A stretch of 64,000 nucleotides of DNA from Flavobacteriales bacterium (GTDB lineage: Bacteria; Bacteroidota; Bacteroidia; Flavobacteriales_F; PHOS-HE28): contig JACJZH010000003.1 of NCBI GenBank assembly GCA_020635695.1, positions 124,001 to 188,000 of the forward strand, written 5' to 3'. Made by a program: the position numbers and the translations under genes. Position 1 is the first letter of the stretch. Every line of letters starts with the position of its first letter. The notes under the pieces are model-generated. The model was not told the origin of the DNA. It did not search any database and saw only the letters and a program-made list of their open reading frames with translations. Positions 17,400 through 25,078 of the stretch are shown one piece after another.

Positions 17400-20300
17400 T
17401 GCGGCATCGGTCACGGTGAACCTGGTGTCACAGCCGGACGCCGGAACTCCCGGGGCCATGCTGCTCTGCACCTCCGACCCGGCCCAGGACCTCTTCAGCC
17501 TCCTGGGGGGAAGCCCCGACCCCGGAGGAACCTGGACCGATCCCAACGGTGTGGCCTTCGGCGGGAACTTCGACCCGGCCAACGACCCGGCAGGGACCTA
17601 CACCTACACCATCGCCGTGCCACCGCCATGCGTGGCCCAGAGCAGCACCGTGGACATCTCCCTGGCGCAGCCCCCGGACCCGGGGCTGGATGCCGCGATC
17701 ACCCTGTGCATCTCCGGATCGACGCAGGACCTCTTTGCCGCACTGGGCGGCTCCCCGGACACCGGGGGTTCATGGAGCGACCCCAACGGCGTGGCCTTCA
17801 GCGGGAACTTCGACCCGGCCACTGACCTGCCGGGCAACTACACCTACACCGTGCCCGGTGCCGGGCCATGTCCCGATGCTGCGGCCGTGGTGCAGGTGAA
17901 CGTGGCCACGGAGCCGGACGCCGGAACTCCCGGGGCCATGCTGCTCTGCACCTCCGACCCGGCCCAGGACCTCTTCAGCCTCCTGGGGGGAAGTCCCGAC
18001 CCCGGAGGAACCTGGACCGATCCCAACGGTGTGGCCTTCGGCGGGAACTTCGACCCGGCCAACGACCCGGCAGGGACCTACACCTACACCATCGCCGTAC
18101 CACCGCCATGCGTGGCCCAGAGCAGCACCGTGGACATCTCCCTGGCGCAGCCCCCGGACCCGGGGATGGATGCCGCGATCACCCTGTGCATCTCCGGATC
18201 GACGCAGGACCTCTTCGCCGCACTGGGCGGCTCCCCGGACACCGGTGGTTCATGGAGCGACCCCAACGGCGTGGCCTTCAGCGGGAACTTCGACCCGGCC
18301 ACTGACCTGCCGGGCAACTACACCTACACCGTGCCCGGTGCCGGGCCATGTCCTGATGCTACTGCCGTGGTGCAGGTGAACGTGGCCACGGAGCCGGACG
18401 CCGGAACTCCCGGGGCCATGCTGCTCTGCACCTCCGACCCGGCCCAGGACCTCTTCAGCCTCCTGGGGGGAAGTCCCGACCCCGGAGGAACCTGGACCGA
18501 TCCCAACGGTGTGGCCTTCGGCGGGAACTTCGACCCGGCCAACGACCCGGCAGGGACCTACACCTACACCATCGCCGTGCCACCGCCATGCGTGGCCCAG
18601 AGCAGCACCGTGGACATCTCCCTGGCGCAGCCCCCGGACCCGGGGATGGATGCCGCGATCACCCTGTGCATCTCCGGATCGACGCAGGACCTCTTCGCCG
18701 CACTGGGCGGCTCCCCGGACACCGGGGGTTCATGGAGCGACCCCAACGGCGTGGCCTTCAGCGGGAACTTCGACCCGGCCACTGACCTGCCGGGCAACTA
18801 CACCTACACCGTGCCCGGTGCCGGGCCATGTCCTGATGCTGCGGCCGTGGTGCAGGTGACCGTGACCGCGCAACCCGACCCGGGAACGGGCACCGTGCTG
18901 AACCTCTGTCCGGCAGGTTCGACCACGGACCTGTTCGATGCCTTGGGGGGATCTCCGGATGCCGGCGGGACCTGGACCGACCCCAACGGGCTCGCTTTCC
19001 CGGGACCGTTCGATCCGGCCATCGACCTGCCCGGCGCCTACACCTACACACTTACCGCGCTGCCACCCTGCCCTTCCGTGTCGGCCACGATCCAGGTCGC
19101 CTTGGTGCCGGAAGCGGACGCAGGTACCGACGGGCAGCTCACGTTCTGCAGCACCGGGTCCTTGCAGGCGTTGGCCATGGGACTGGGAGGCACACCCGAT
19201 CCAGGGGGGATCTGGCTGGCTCCGGGAGGCGTGCTCCACCCGGGTACGTTCGACCCCGGCATGGACAGTGCGGGGACCTACCGTTACATCGTCACCGTGC
19301 CGCCACCGTGCCTGAACGACACCGCCGAGGTCCTTGTGAACGTGATCCCTGCTCCGGATCCCGGCGGTTCCGGACAATTGGTCCTTTGCGCCAATGCCGG
19401 GACCGAGGACCTCTTCCAGGCCCTTGCCGGCGCTCCGGATGGTGGTGGTGCGTGGACCTATGGCGGTGCCGTGACCGACGCCCTGTTCGACCCGGGCATC
19501 GATGCTCCCGGCGACTACACGTATTCCCTCTCCGGAGGAGCTTGGTGTCCGGATACTTCGGCCATGGTGAACGTGTCTGTGGAACCGGTGCCCGACGCCG
19601 GCACCGATGGAAGCGCATCGATCTGCCCGGAGGCACCTCCATTCAACCTGTTCAACCACCTCGGCGGGACTCCTGACCCGGGTGGAACCTGGACCGATCC
19701 GTTCGGAGCGGTGTTCAGCGGTGTGTTCGATCCGGCGCAGGATGCAGCCGGAGCCTACCTGTACACCGTACAGGGACAGGCGGTATGCCCGGACAGCAGT
19801 GCCACGGCGACGGTGACCGTATTCCTGACCAGCCCGCCCGAGGCCGGAGCCGACATCGAGGAATGTGACCTGGACGCCATCCTCTCGGCCACGGGCATCT
19901 GGGCTTCCGGGAACTGGTCCGGACCGGCCTGGGTGGAGTTCCAGGATGAGACCGACCCGTTCACGCCGGTGACCGCCGATCACGGTGGGGCAGCGACCCT
20001 GGTCTGGTCCGTGACCGACAGCAACGGATGTGCGGGGGCGGACAGCCTGATGGTCCTGTTCACGGAACCGCTGGTCCTGGGCACTTCCACCGTGGATGCG
20101 ATCTGCCACGGCGCCTGCGATGGAGAGGCCGGCGTGATCGTCTCCGGAGGGCAGGGAGGGCCGGACGATCGGACCTTCCAATGGTCCGGTGGTGTGGCCG
20201 GCCCCATGGACTCCCTTGCGACCGGGCTGTGCGCAGGCAGCTACACCGTGACCGTTTCGGACAGCATCGGGTGCATGGCCACCGTCCCCTTCGTGATCGG

Positions 20301-21075
20301 GGAGCCACCCCTGCTGGTGATCGATGACGTTCTGATGGTGGATGAGACCTGCCCCGGAAGCTGCGACGGATCGCTCACCGTGGTGGATCCCGAAGGGGCC
20401 TCGTTCAGCCTGGATGGTGGCGTCACTTTCCAGAACAATGGGCAGTTCACCGATCTCTGCCCGGGCACTTACCCGGTGTTGATGCTGAACGCGGCCGGCT
20501 GTGAGGCGGAGGCTTCAGGCACGGTGGGTTCCCCGCCCCCGGTCCTCGCGGCGTTCACCGCCAACCCGGACACGGTGCTCGTTTCCGATCCCTTGGTCGC
20601 GTTCCACGACCTCTCCGCCAACGCCGTCCTCTACAGCTGGGACTTCGCTGGTCTGGGCTCCAGCACATTGGCCGAGCCTTCGTTCGTGTTCCCGGACGTG
20701 CTCGGTGGCACCTACACGGTCTGTCTCACCGTTTCCGACCTGAACGGGTGTACGGACATCGTATGTAACCCGGTGGTGGTGCTGGACCTGCTGGACGTTC
20801 ATGTTCCCAATGCCTTCACCCCCGATGGCGATGGCACGAACGACCTCTTCGTTCCGGTGTTCAATACGCTGGTGGCCGTGGAGGATTACGAGTTCCTGGT
20901 GTTCGATCGCTGGGGCGAGCTGCTGTTCGAGAGCTTCCGCCCGGGCGAAGGCTGGTCAGGCATCTACCAGGGCTCGTTGGTGGAGCAGGAGGTGTACGTG
21001 TGGAAGCTCACGTACAAGGACGGCCGGTCCGGTGAGGCAAAGCAGGTCTTCGGACACGTCACCGTGGTCCGTTGA
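17308..21075 (+). CDS. Giant adhesin, C-terminal part (repeats, SprB repeats, PKD, CHU_C), frameshifted
   Basis: Continues the previous entry in the +1 frame from base 17308 (GSAFNGVFDPSM); a free-standing start is not evident. It carries about eleven more ~80-residue repeats (LC-S ... DLFSLLGGSPDPGGTW ... FDPANDPAGTYTYTI), including three almost identical two-module copies. Then come one diverged module, two SprB-type repeats (CHGACDGEAGVIVSGGQGG; CPGSCDGSLTVVDPEG), a PKD-like domain (LYSWDFAGLGSS) and a C-terminal CHU_C type B sorting domain (VPNAFTPDGDGTNDLFVPV, FDRWGELLFES, ending GHVTVVR). Joined with the N-terminal part the protein is about 2335 residues. A T9SS-exported cell-surface adhesin, possibly linked to gliding or attachment, is the likely role. 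Confidence 0.8.
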   Translation, partial: GSAFNGVFDPSMHASGTYVYSIPGNAPCLGDAASVTVNLVSQPDAGTPGAMLLCTSDPAQDLFSLLGGSPDPGGTWTDPNGVAFGGNFDPANDPAGTYTYTIAVPPPCVAQSSTVDISLAQPPDPGLDAAITLCISGSTQDLFAALGGSPDTGGSWSDPNGVAFSGNFDPATDLPGNYTYTVPGAGPCPDAAAVVQVNVATEPDAGTPGAMLLCTSDPAQDLFSLLGGSPDPGGTWTDPNGVAFGGNFDPANDPAGTYTYTIAVPPPCVAQSSTVDISLAQPPDPGMDAAITLCISGSTQDLFAALGGSPDTGGSWSDPNGVAFSGNFDPATDLPGNYTYTVPGAGPCPDATAVVQVNVATEPDAGTPGAMLLCTSDPAQDLFSLLGGSPDPGGTWTDPNGVAFGGNFDPANDPAGTYTYTIAVPPPCVAQSSTVDISLAQPPDPGMDAAITLCISGSTQDLFAALGGSPDTGGSWSDPNGVAFSGNFDPATDLPGNYTYTVPGAGPCPDAAAVVQVTVTAQPDPGTGTVLNLCPAGSTTDLFDALGGSPDAGGTWTDPNGLAFPGPFDPAIDLPGAYTYTLTALPPCPSVSATIQVALVPEADAGTDGQLTFCSTGSLQALAMGLGGTPDPGGIWLAPGGVLHPGTFDPGMDSAGTYRYIVTVPPPCLNDTAEVLVNVIPAPDPGGSGQLVLCANAGTEDLFQALAGAPDGGGAWTYGGAVTDALFDPGIDAPGDYTYSLSGGAWCPDTSAMVNVSVEPVPDAGTDGSASICPEAPPFNLFNHLGGTPDPGGTWTDPFGAVFSGVFDPAQDAAGAYLYTVQGQAVCPDSSATATVTVFLTSPPEAGADIEECDLDAILSATGIWASGNWSGPAWVEFQDETDPFTPVTADHGGAATLVWSVTDSNGCAGADSLMVLFTEPLVLGTSTVDAICHGACDGEAGVIVSGGQGGPDDRTFQWSGGVAGPMDSLATGLCAGSYTVTVSDSIGCMATVPFVIGEPPLLVIDDVLMVDETCPGSCDGSLTVVDPEGASFSLDGGVTFQNNGQFTDLCPGTYPVLMLNAAGCEAEASGTVGSPPPVLAAFTANPDTVLVSDPLVAFHDLSANAVLYSWDFAGLGSSTLAEPSFVFPDVLGGTYTVCLTVSDLNGCTDIVCNPVVVLDLLDVHVPNAFTPDGDGTNDLFVPVFNTLVAVEDYEFLVFDRWGELLFESFRPGEGWSGIYQGSLVEQEVYVWKLTYKDGRSGEAKQVFGHVTVVR
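17432..18860 (+). repeat. Three tandem 480-bp near-identical coding repeats
   Basis: Copies start at 17432, 17912 and 18392. By direct comparison of the lines, any two copies differ at only about four to six positions over 480 bases (for example near 17514, 17617/18097, 17686, 17736, 18246). Each copy encodes two different ~80-residue modules. The near identity indicates very recent tandem duplication or gene conversion. Confidence 0.95.
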
Positions 21076-21080
21076 ACGCA

Positions 21081-21105
21081 GAAGCCCCGCCAATGGCAGG
21101 GCTTC
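21081..21105. terminator. Bidirectional terminator between adhesin and gyrB
   Basis: GAAGCCC...GGGCTTC with an inner GCC/GGC pairing, between the convergent stop codons at 21075 and 21133. Confidence 0.55.
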
Positions 21106-21132
21106 CGAAGGGATCGGTGATCCGGACCGTGG

Positions 21133-23106
21133 TCAGACGTCCAGCTTGGCGTACACCGCGTTCTTCTCGATGAACTCGCGGCGGGGAGGCACCTCGTCGC
21201 CCATGAGCATGCTGAAGATGCGATCGGCCTCGGCGCCGTTCTCGATGGTGACCTGGCGCAGCGTGCGGTGCTCGGGGTCCATGGTGGTCTCCCAGAGCTG
21301 CTCGGCGTTCATCTCGCCAAGGCCCTTGTATCGCTGCACGTTCACGGAGACGTCCTTGCCCGCCTTGAGCTTGGCGACGGCCTCCTCGCGCTCCTTCTCG
21401 TTCCAGCAGTAGATGCTCTGTGAGCCTTTCTTCACCTGGTAGAGGGGTGGTGTGGCGATGTACAGGTAGCCGTTCTCGATCAGCGGCTGCATGTGCCGGT
21501 AGAAGAAGGTCATGATCAGCGTCTGGATGTGGCTGCCGTCCACGTCCGCGTCGCACATGATGATGATCTTGTGGTACCGGAGCTTGGTCATGTTCAGCGC
21601 CTTGGCGTCCTCCTCGGTGCCGATGTGCACGCCCAGCGCGGTGTAGATGTTCCGGATCTCCTCGTTGTCGAGGATCTTGTGCTGCATGGCCTTCTCCACG
21701 TTCAGGATCTTGCCGCGCAGGGGCAGGATGGCCTGGAACTCCCGGTTGCGGCCCTGCTTGGCGGTGCCACCGGCGGAATCGCCCTCGACCAGGAACAGTT
21801 CGCTGAGGCTCGGGTCCTTGCTGGAGCAATCGGCCAGTTTGCCGGGCAGCCCGCCGCCGGAGAAGGCGCCCTTGCGCTGCACCATTTCGCGGGCCTTGCG
21901 GGCAGCGTGCCGGGCCTGTGCGGCCAGGATCACCTTGTCCACGATCTGCTTGGCGTCCTTCGGATGCTCCTCGAGGTAGTTCTCGAGCATCTCGTTCACG
22001 GCCATGTTCACGGCGCCGCTCACTTCGCTGTTGCCGAGCTTGGTCTTGGTCTGGCCCTCGAACTGGGGCTCGGCAACCTTCACACTGATCACGGCGGTGA
22101 GGCCCTCGCGGAAGTCGTCCCCGCTGATCTCGAACTTCAGCTTGCTGGTGGCACCGCTGGCGTCGGCGTACTTCTTCAGCGTGCGCGTGAGGCCGCTGCG
22201 GAAGCCCGCGAGGTGCGTGCCGCCCTCGTGGGTGTTGATGTTGTTGACGTAGGAGTGCAGGTTCTCGTTGAAGGAGTCGTTGTAGAGCATGGCGATCTCC
22301 ACCGGGATGCCCTGCTTCTCCCCTTCCATGTAGATCACGTCCTCGATCAGCGGCATGCGGGTGCCATCGAGGTAGCGCACGAACTCCACCAGGCCGGTCT
22401 CGCTGTAGAAGGTCTCCTGGATGAACTCATCCTTGTCGTCCTTCCGGCGCTCGTCGATCAGCGTGAGGCGGATGCCCTTGTTCAGGTAGGCCAATTCCCG
22501 CAGGCGGGCGCTGAGCGTGTCGAAGTTGTACTCGGTGGCCTGGAAGATGGAGGCATCGGGCTGGAAGGTGACGACGGTGCCGCGATAGTCGGTCTCGCCC
22601 ACCTCCTTCACCGGATAGAGCGGCTTGCCGATCTCGTACTCCTGCATCCACAGCTTGCCCTCGCGATGGACCTCCGCCTTCAAGTGGGTGCTGAGCGCGT
22701 TCACGCAGCTCACGCCCACGCCGTGCAGACCGCCCGACACCTTGTAGGAGTCCTTGTCGAACTTGCCACCGGCGTGCAGCACGGTCATCACCACCTCCAG
22801 AGCGCTGCGCTTCTCCTTCTCGTGCATGTCCACCGGGATGCCCCGGCCGTTGTCCTTCACCTGGATCCCGTTGTCGGGCAGGATGCGCACCTCGATGGTG
22901 TCACAGTGGCCGGCGAGCGCCTCGTCGATGGAGTTGTCCACCACCTCATAGACCAGGTGGTGCAGGCCCTTCACGCCCACGTCGCCGATGTACATGGCCG
23001 GGCGCTTGCGCACCGCCTCCAATCCCTCGAGGACCTGGATGCTCTGGGCGGAATAGCCGGCCTCTTTCTTCTTCTTCTCGCTCATTTCAACTGCGGTCTC
23101 TGCCAT
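21133..23106 (-). CDS. gyrB: DNA gyrase subunit B
   Basis: ATPase subunit of the type II topoisomerase that introduces negative supercoils. 657 residues from the chosen start. The GHKL ATPase domain shows VVDNSIDEALAG, KDNGRGIPVDMH and YKVSGGLHGVG. The TOPRIM domain shows VEGDSAGGTA (about residues 437-446) and MCDADVDGSHI (about 517). It ends with RRYKGLGEMN-type and REFIEKNA motifs. It lacks the ~160-residue insert of E. coli GyrB, as is normal for this phylum. ATG at 23106 (MAETAVEM) is preferred because TATCTTTG lies 41 bases upstream; the in-frame ATG at 23085 is an alternative. ParE is a possible alternative identity, but the QKRKG-like MVQRKGAFSGGGLPGKLADC segment fits GyrB. Confidence 0.95.
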   Translation of the reverse strand: MAETAVEMSEKKKKEAGYSAQSIQVLEGLEAVRKRPAMYIGDVGVKGLHHLVYEVVDNSIDEALAGHCDTIEVRILPDNGIQVKDNGRGIPVDMHEKEKRSALEVVMTVLHAGGKFDKDSYKVSGGLHGVGVSCVNALSTHLKAEVHREGKLWMQEYEIGKPLYPVKEVGETDYRGTVVTFQPDASIFQATEYNFDTLSARLRELAYLNKGIRLTLIDERRKDDKDEFIQETFYSETGLVEFVRYLDGTRMPLIEDVIYMEGEKQGIPVEIAMLYNDSFNENLHSYVNNINTHEGGTHLAGFRSGLTRTLKKYADASGATSKLKFEISGDDFREGLTAVISVKVAEPQFEGQTKTKLGNSEVSGAVNMAVNEMLENYLEEHPKDAKQIVDKVILAAQARHAARKAREMVQRKGAFSGGGLPGKLADCSSKDPSLSELFLVEGDSAGGTAKQGRNREFQAILPLRGKILNVEKAMQHKILDNEEIRNIYTALGVHIGTEEDAKALNMTKLRYHKIIIMCDADVDGSHIQTLIMTFFYRHMQPLIENGYLYIATPPLYQVKKGSQSIYCWNEKEREEAVAKLKAGKDVSVNVQRYKGLGEMNAEQLWETTMDPEHRTLRQVTIENGAEADRIFSMLMGDEVPPRREFIEKNAVYAKLDV

Positions 23107-23146
23107 GGTGTCCGATGCTGCGTTCCACCTTCCTGCGGAAGGCATG

Positions 23147-23154
23147 CAAAGATA
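23147..23154 (-). promoter_or_regulatory. -7 promoter box of gyrB
   Basis: Minus strand TATCTTTG, a perfect TAnnTTTG match, 41 bases before the ATG at 23106. It supports that start over the longer frame. The rest of 23155-23362 holds no feature I recognise. Confidence 0.6.
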
Positions 23155-23362
23155 CCCGATCCGGCCACCCCGGCCGACCGCAAAGCCGCGCCGGGCTTGG
23201 GGTTTCTGCACATTTTACCAACATGTTAAGTGCTGGGACAGAGGCCCTTGTGAGATCCCCGGCGGTCCGATCGTGAAGAGACCGGCCCGTGTCCTGGATG
23301 ATCGGCCACGGCCCGAACGGGGGCATCTGCCTCTATCCCCCTAAAGGTCAAGTGATTAGGCC

Positions 23363-25078
23363 TCAGAACCGGTAAGTGGCACCACCCATCACCAAGGTCC
23401 GCTGCACGGGGTATCGGAACCAGCGCTCGTACTTGCTGGCGCTCAGGTTGCTCACCTCCAGGAACACGCTCAGGCGCTTGGTGTAGCGGTACTCGGCGCC
23501 CAGGTACAGGTCCAGGAAGCCGTCCAGGTCCTGCACCCGGGTCTCCAGGACCGCCCCCAGGGAGTCGGTGACCACCTCGGCCAGGGCGGGGCGCTGCCCC
23601 AGGAACAAGGCCTCGGCCTTCAACACGAGCTTGTCGCGGATGTCGTACGTAGCGCCCAAGGCGATCCGGTAGGGAGGCAGGTTCCAGGCCTCGGGCTGGT
23701 CCTGCGTTTCGTAGGTCAGCAGGTCCAGCCGCCCGGTGATGTCCAGCTCGTTCAGCACGTGGTAGTGCAGCGAACCGCTCACGTCCAGGATGTCCACCCG
23801 GTCGTAGACCACGGCCATCTGGTCGCCGAAGGGGGCATTGTCCACCCGCACGTACAGGGGCATGCCCTTCTGGCGCTGCTTGCTCACCCGCACGTCGAAC
23901 TCGAGCTTGCTGCTCAGGCTTCCCCGCAGGCCACCGTACACGTCGTACATCAGGCTGGTGTTGGCCAGCGCTGGAGCTCCGGTCAGCCAGGGGTTCTCCC
24001 GGGTGAGGCTGCGGAAGCTGTTCCTGCGCCGCTCGCCGTCCACCCCGGCGTAGGGCACCAGGATGTCGTTGAAGAGGCTGTAGCTCAGGTAGGCCTGCGG
24101 GAAGAAGTGGAAGGTGGACTTCCCGAGGGCATCGAGGAAGATCCCGGCCCCGATGCGCACCTCGTATTTCTCGCCCCGGGTGCTCACACGCGGCTCCAGG
24201 CCCACCAGCGTGCCGTTCTGCCGGAAGTCGCCCAGATCGGCGCCGAGCTGGCCCCGATAGGCGTTGTTGTCCAGCAACACGCCCAGGCCGTAGGTCTCGC
24301 TGCCCTGCTGCAGGTGCACATCACCAGCCAGGCGCAGGTTGGTCTCACGGCTTTCGGTGAGGTTGCTGTACTGGTGCACCTCCATGCCGGCGGTATAGCC
24401 CAGCCGCCCGCTGTCCAGGTGCAGGGTGCGCACCCGGGCGGCGAAGCCGATGTCGTTGTAGATCTGCTTCCGGAAGTCGTCCGGGGAATCGATGGCGTCC
24501 AACACGTCCTGGATGGAGTCGTTGCTCGGATACCCGTAGTAGCTGATCCGGCGCCGGTCGTAGAGCGCCGTGCCGCTCACCTCGTGGTCGTCCAGGAAGG
24601 CCTTGTAGAAGCCTTCGGCGCTGTTGAAGCTGTAATCGCTCGGACCCACATCGTCGATGCCGCCGTTGCTGCTGAAGTGCTTGAGGTGGATGCCGTAGCC
24701 GTTCTTCCGCGAGCGGGTCTGGTCGTAGTAGAGCTCCCCGATGGGGGTGGTGTACAGGCCGAAGCCGGCCTTCACGAACCCGTGGTACAGCTTGGGCAGC
24801 GCGCTCTGGATGTTCAGCCGGGCCGGGGCGATGCTGTCCACCCGGGCCGGTGGATCGAAGCGCACGGGCAGCAGCTCGTAGGAGACCGGCCGCTCGGGCA
24901 GGATGGTGTCGATGGGCTCGGGCCGCACGTCCACCTTCCGGGCCTCGGACAGGGTCGGGTTGAAGATGCCGTGGATGTAGTACTCCCCACCCTGGGCCGG
25001 ATCGCCCTGGGCATGCAGACCCGCGGCGATGAGCATCCCCGCCACCAGCACCGGCCACCTATGGATGCGTGCGTTCAT
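23363..25078 (-). CDS. Outer-membrane beta-barrel protein (TonB-dependent-receptor-like)
   Basis: 571 residues with a signal peptide (MNARIHRWPVLVAGMLIAAGLHAQ). The remainder is rich in alternating beta-strand patterns, with a C-terminal aromatic (GGATYRF), as expected for an outer-membrane barrel. No plug domain or TonB box is obvious, so it is not a classical TonB-dependent receptor although parts resemble one (LSVFLEVSNLSASKYERW). Its start overlaps the stop of the upstream TPR gene by four bases (ATGA), so the two are translated together and probably act as a pair: a periplasmic TPR protein plus a barrel. The function is unknown. Confidence 0.75.
   Translation of the reverse strand: MNARIHRWPVLVAGMLIAAGLHAQGDPAQGGEYYIHGIFNPTLSEARKVDVRPEPIDTILPERPVSYELLPVRFDPPARVDSIAPARLNIQSALPKLYHGFVKAGFGLYTTPIGELYYDQTRSRKNGYGIHLKHFSSNGGIDDVGPSDYSFNSAEGFYKAFLDDHEVSGTALYDRRRISYYGYPSNDSIQDVLDAIDSPDDFRKQIYNDIGFAARVRTLHLDSGRLGYTAGMEVHQYSNLTESRETNLRLAGDVHLQQGSETYGLGVLLDNNAYRGQLGADLGDFRQNGTLVGLEPRVSTRGEKYEVRIGAGIFLDALGKSTFHFFPQAYLSYSLFNDILVPYAGVDGERRRNSFRSLTRENPWLTGAPALANTSLMYDVYGGLRGSLSSKLEFDVRVSKQRQKGMPLYVRVDNAPFGDQMAVVYDRVDILDVSGSLHYHVLNELDITGRLDLLTYETQDQPEAWNLPPYRIALGATYDIRDKLVLKAEALFLGQRPALAEVVTDSLGAVLETRVQDLDGFLDLYLGAEYRYTKRLSVFLEVSNLSASKYERWFRYPVQRTLVMGGATYRF

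Noticed and set aside
17432..18860. CRISPR array or satellite DNA
   Set aside because: The 480-bp units are contiguous, in frame and encode adhesin modules. There are no short repeats with unique spacers.
18730..20181. A long open frame antisense to the adhesin repeats
   Set aside because: Repetitive GC-rich coding sequence produces open antisense frames; no domain is visible.
21133..23106. Chromosome origin near gyrB
   Set aside because: No dnaA, DnaA-box cluster or AT-rich unwinding region is visible; gyrB is often far from oriC in this phylum.
21493..23229. A 578-codon open frame antisense to gyrB
   Set aside because: Low-complexity His/Val/Leu composition over an unambiguous gyrB.
23155..23362. 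A small RNA or hidden small gene in the gyrB-barrel gap
   Set aside because: No convincing start, hairpin-terminator or conserved motif was found in these ~200 bases.
23363..25078. Calling this gene a TonB-dependent receptor
   Set aside because: No plug domain or TonB box is seen and it is shorter than typical receptors. Only the barrel character is supported.
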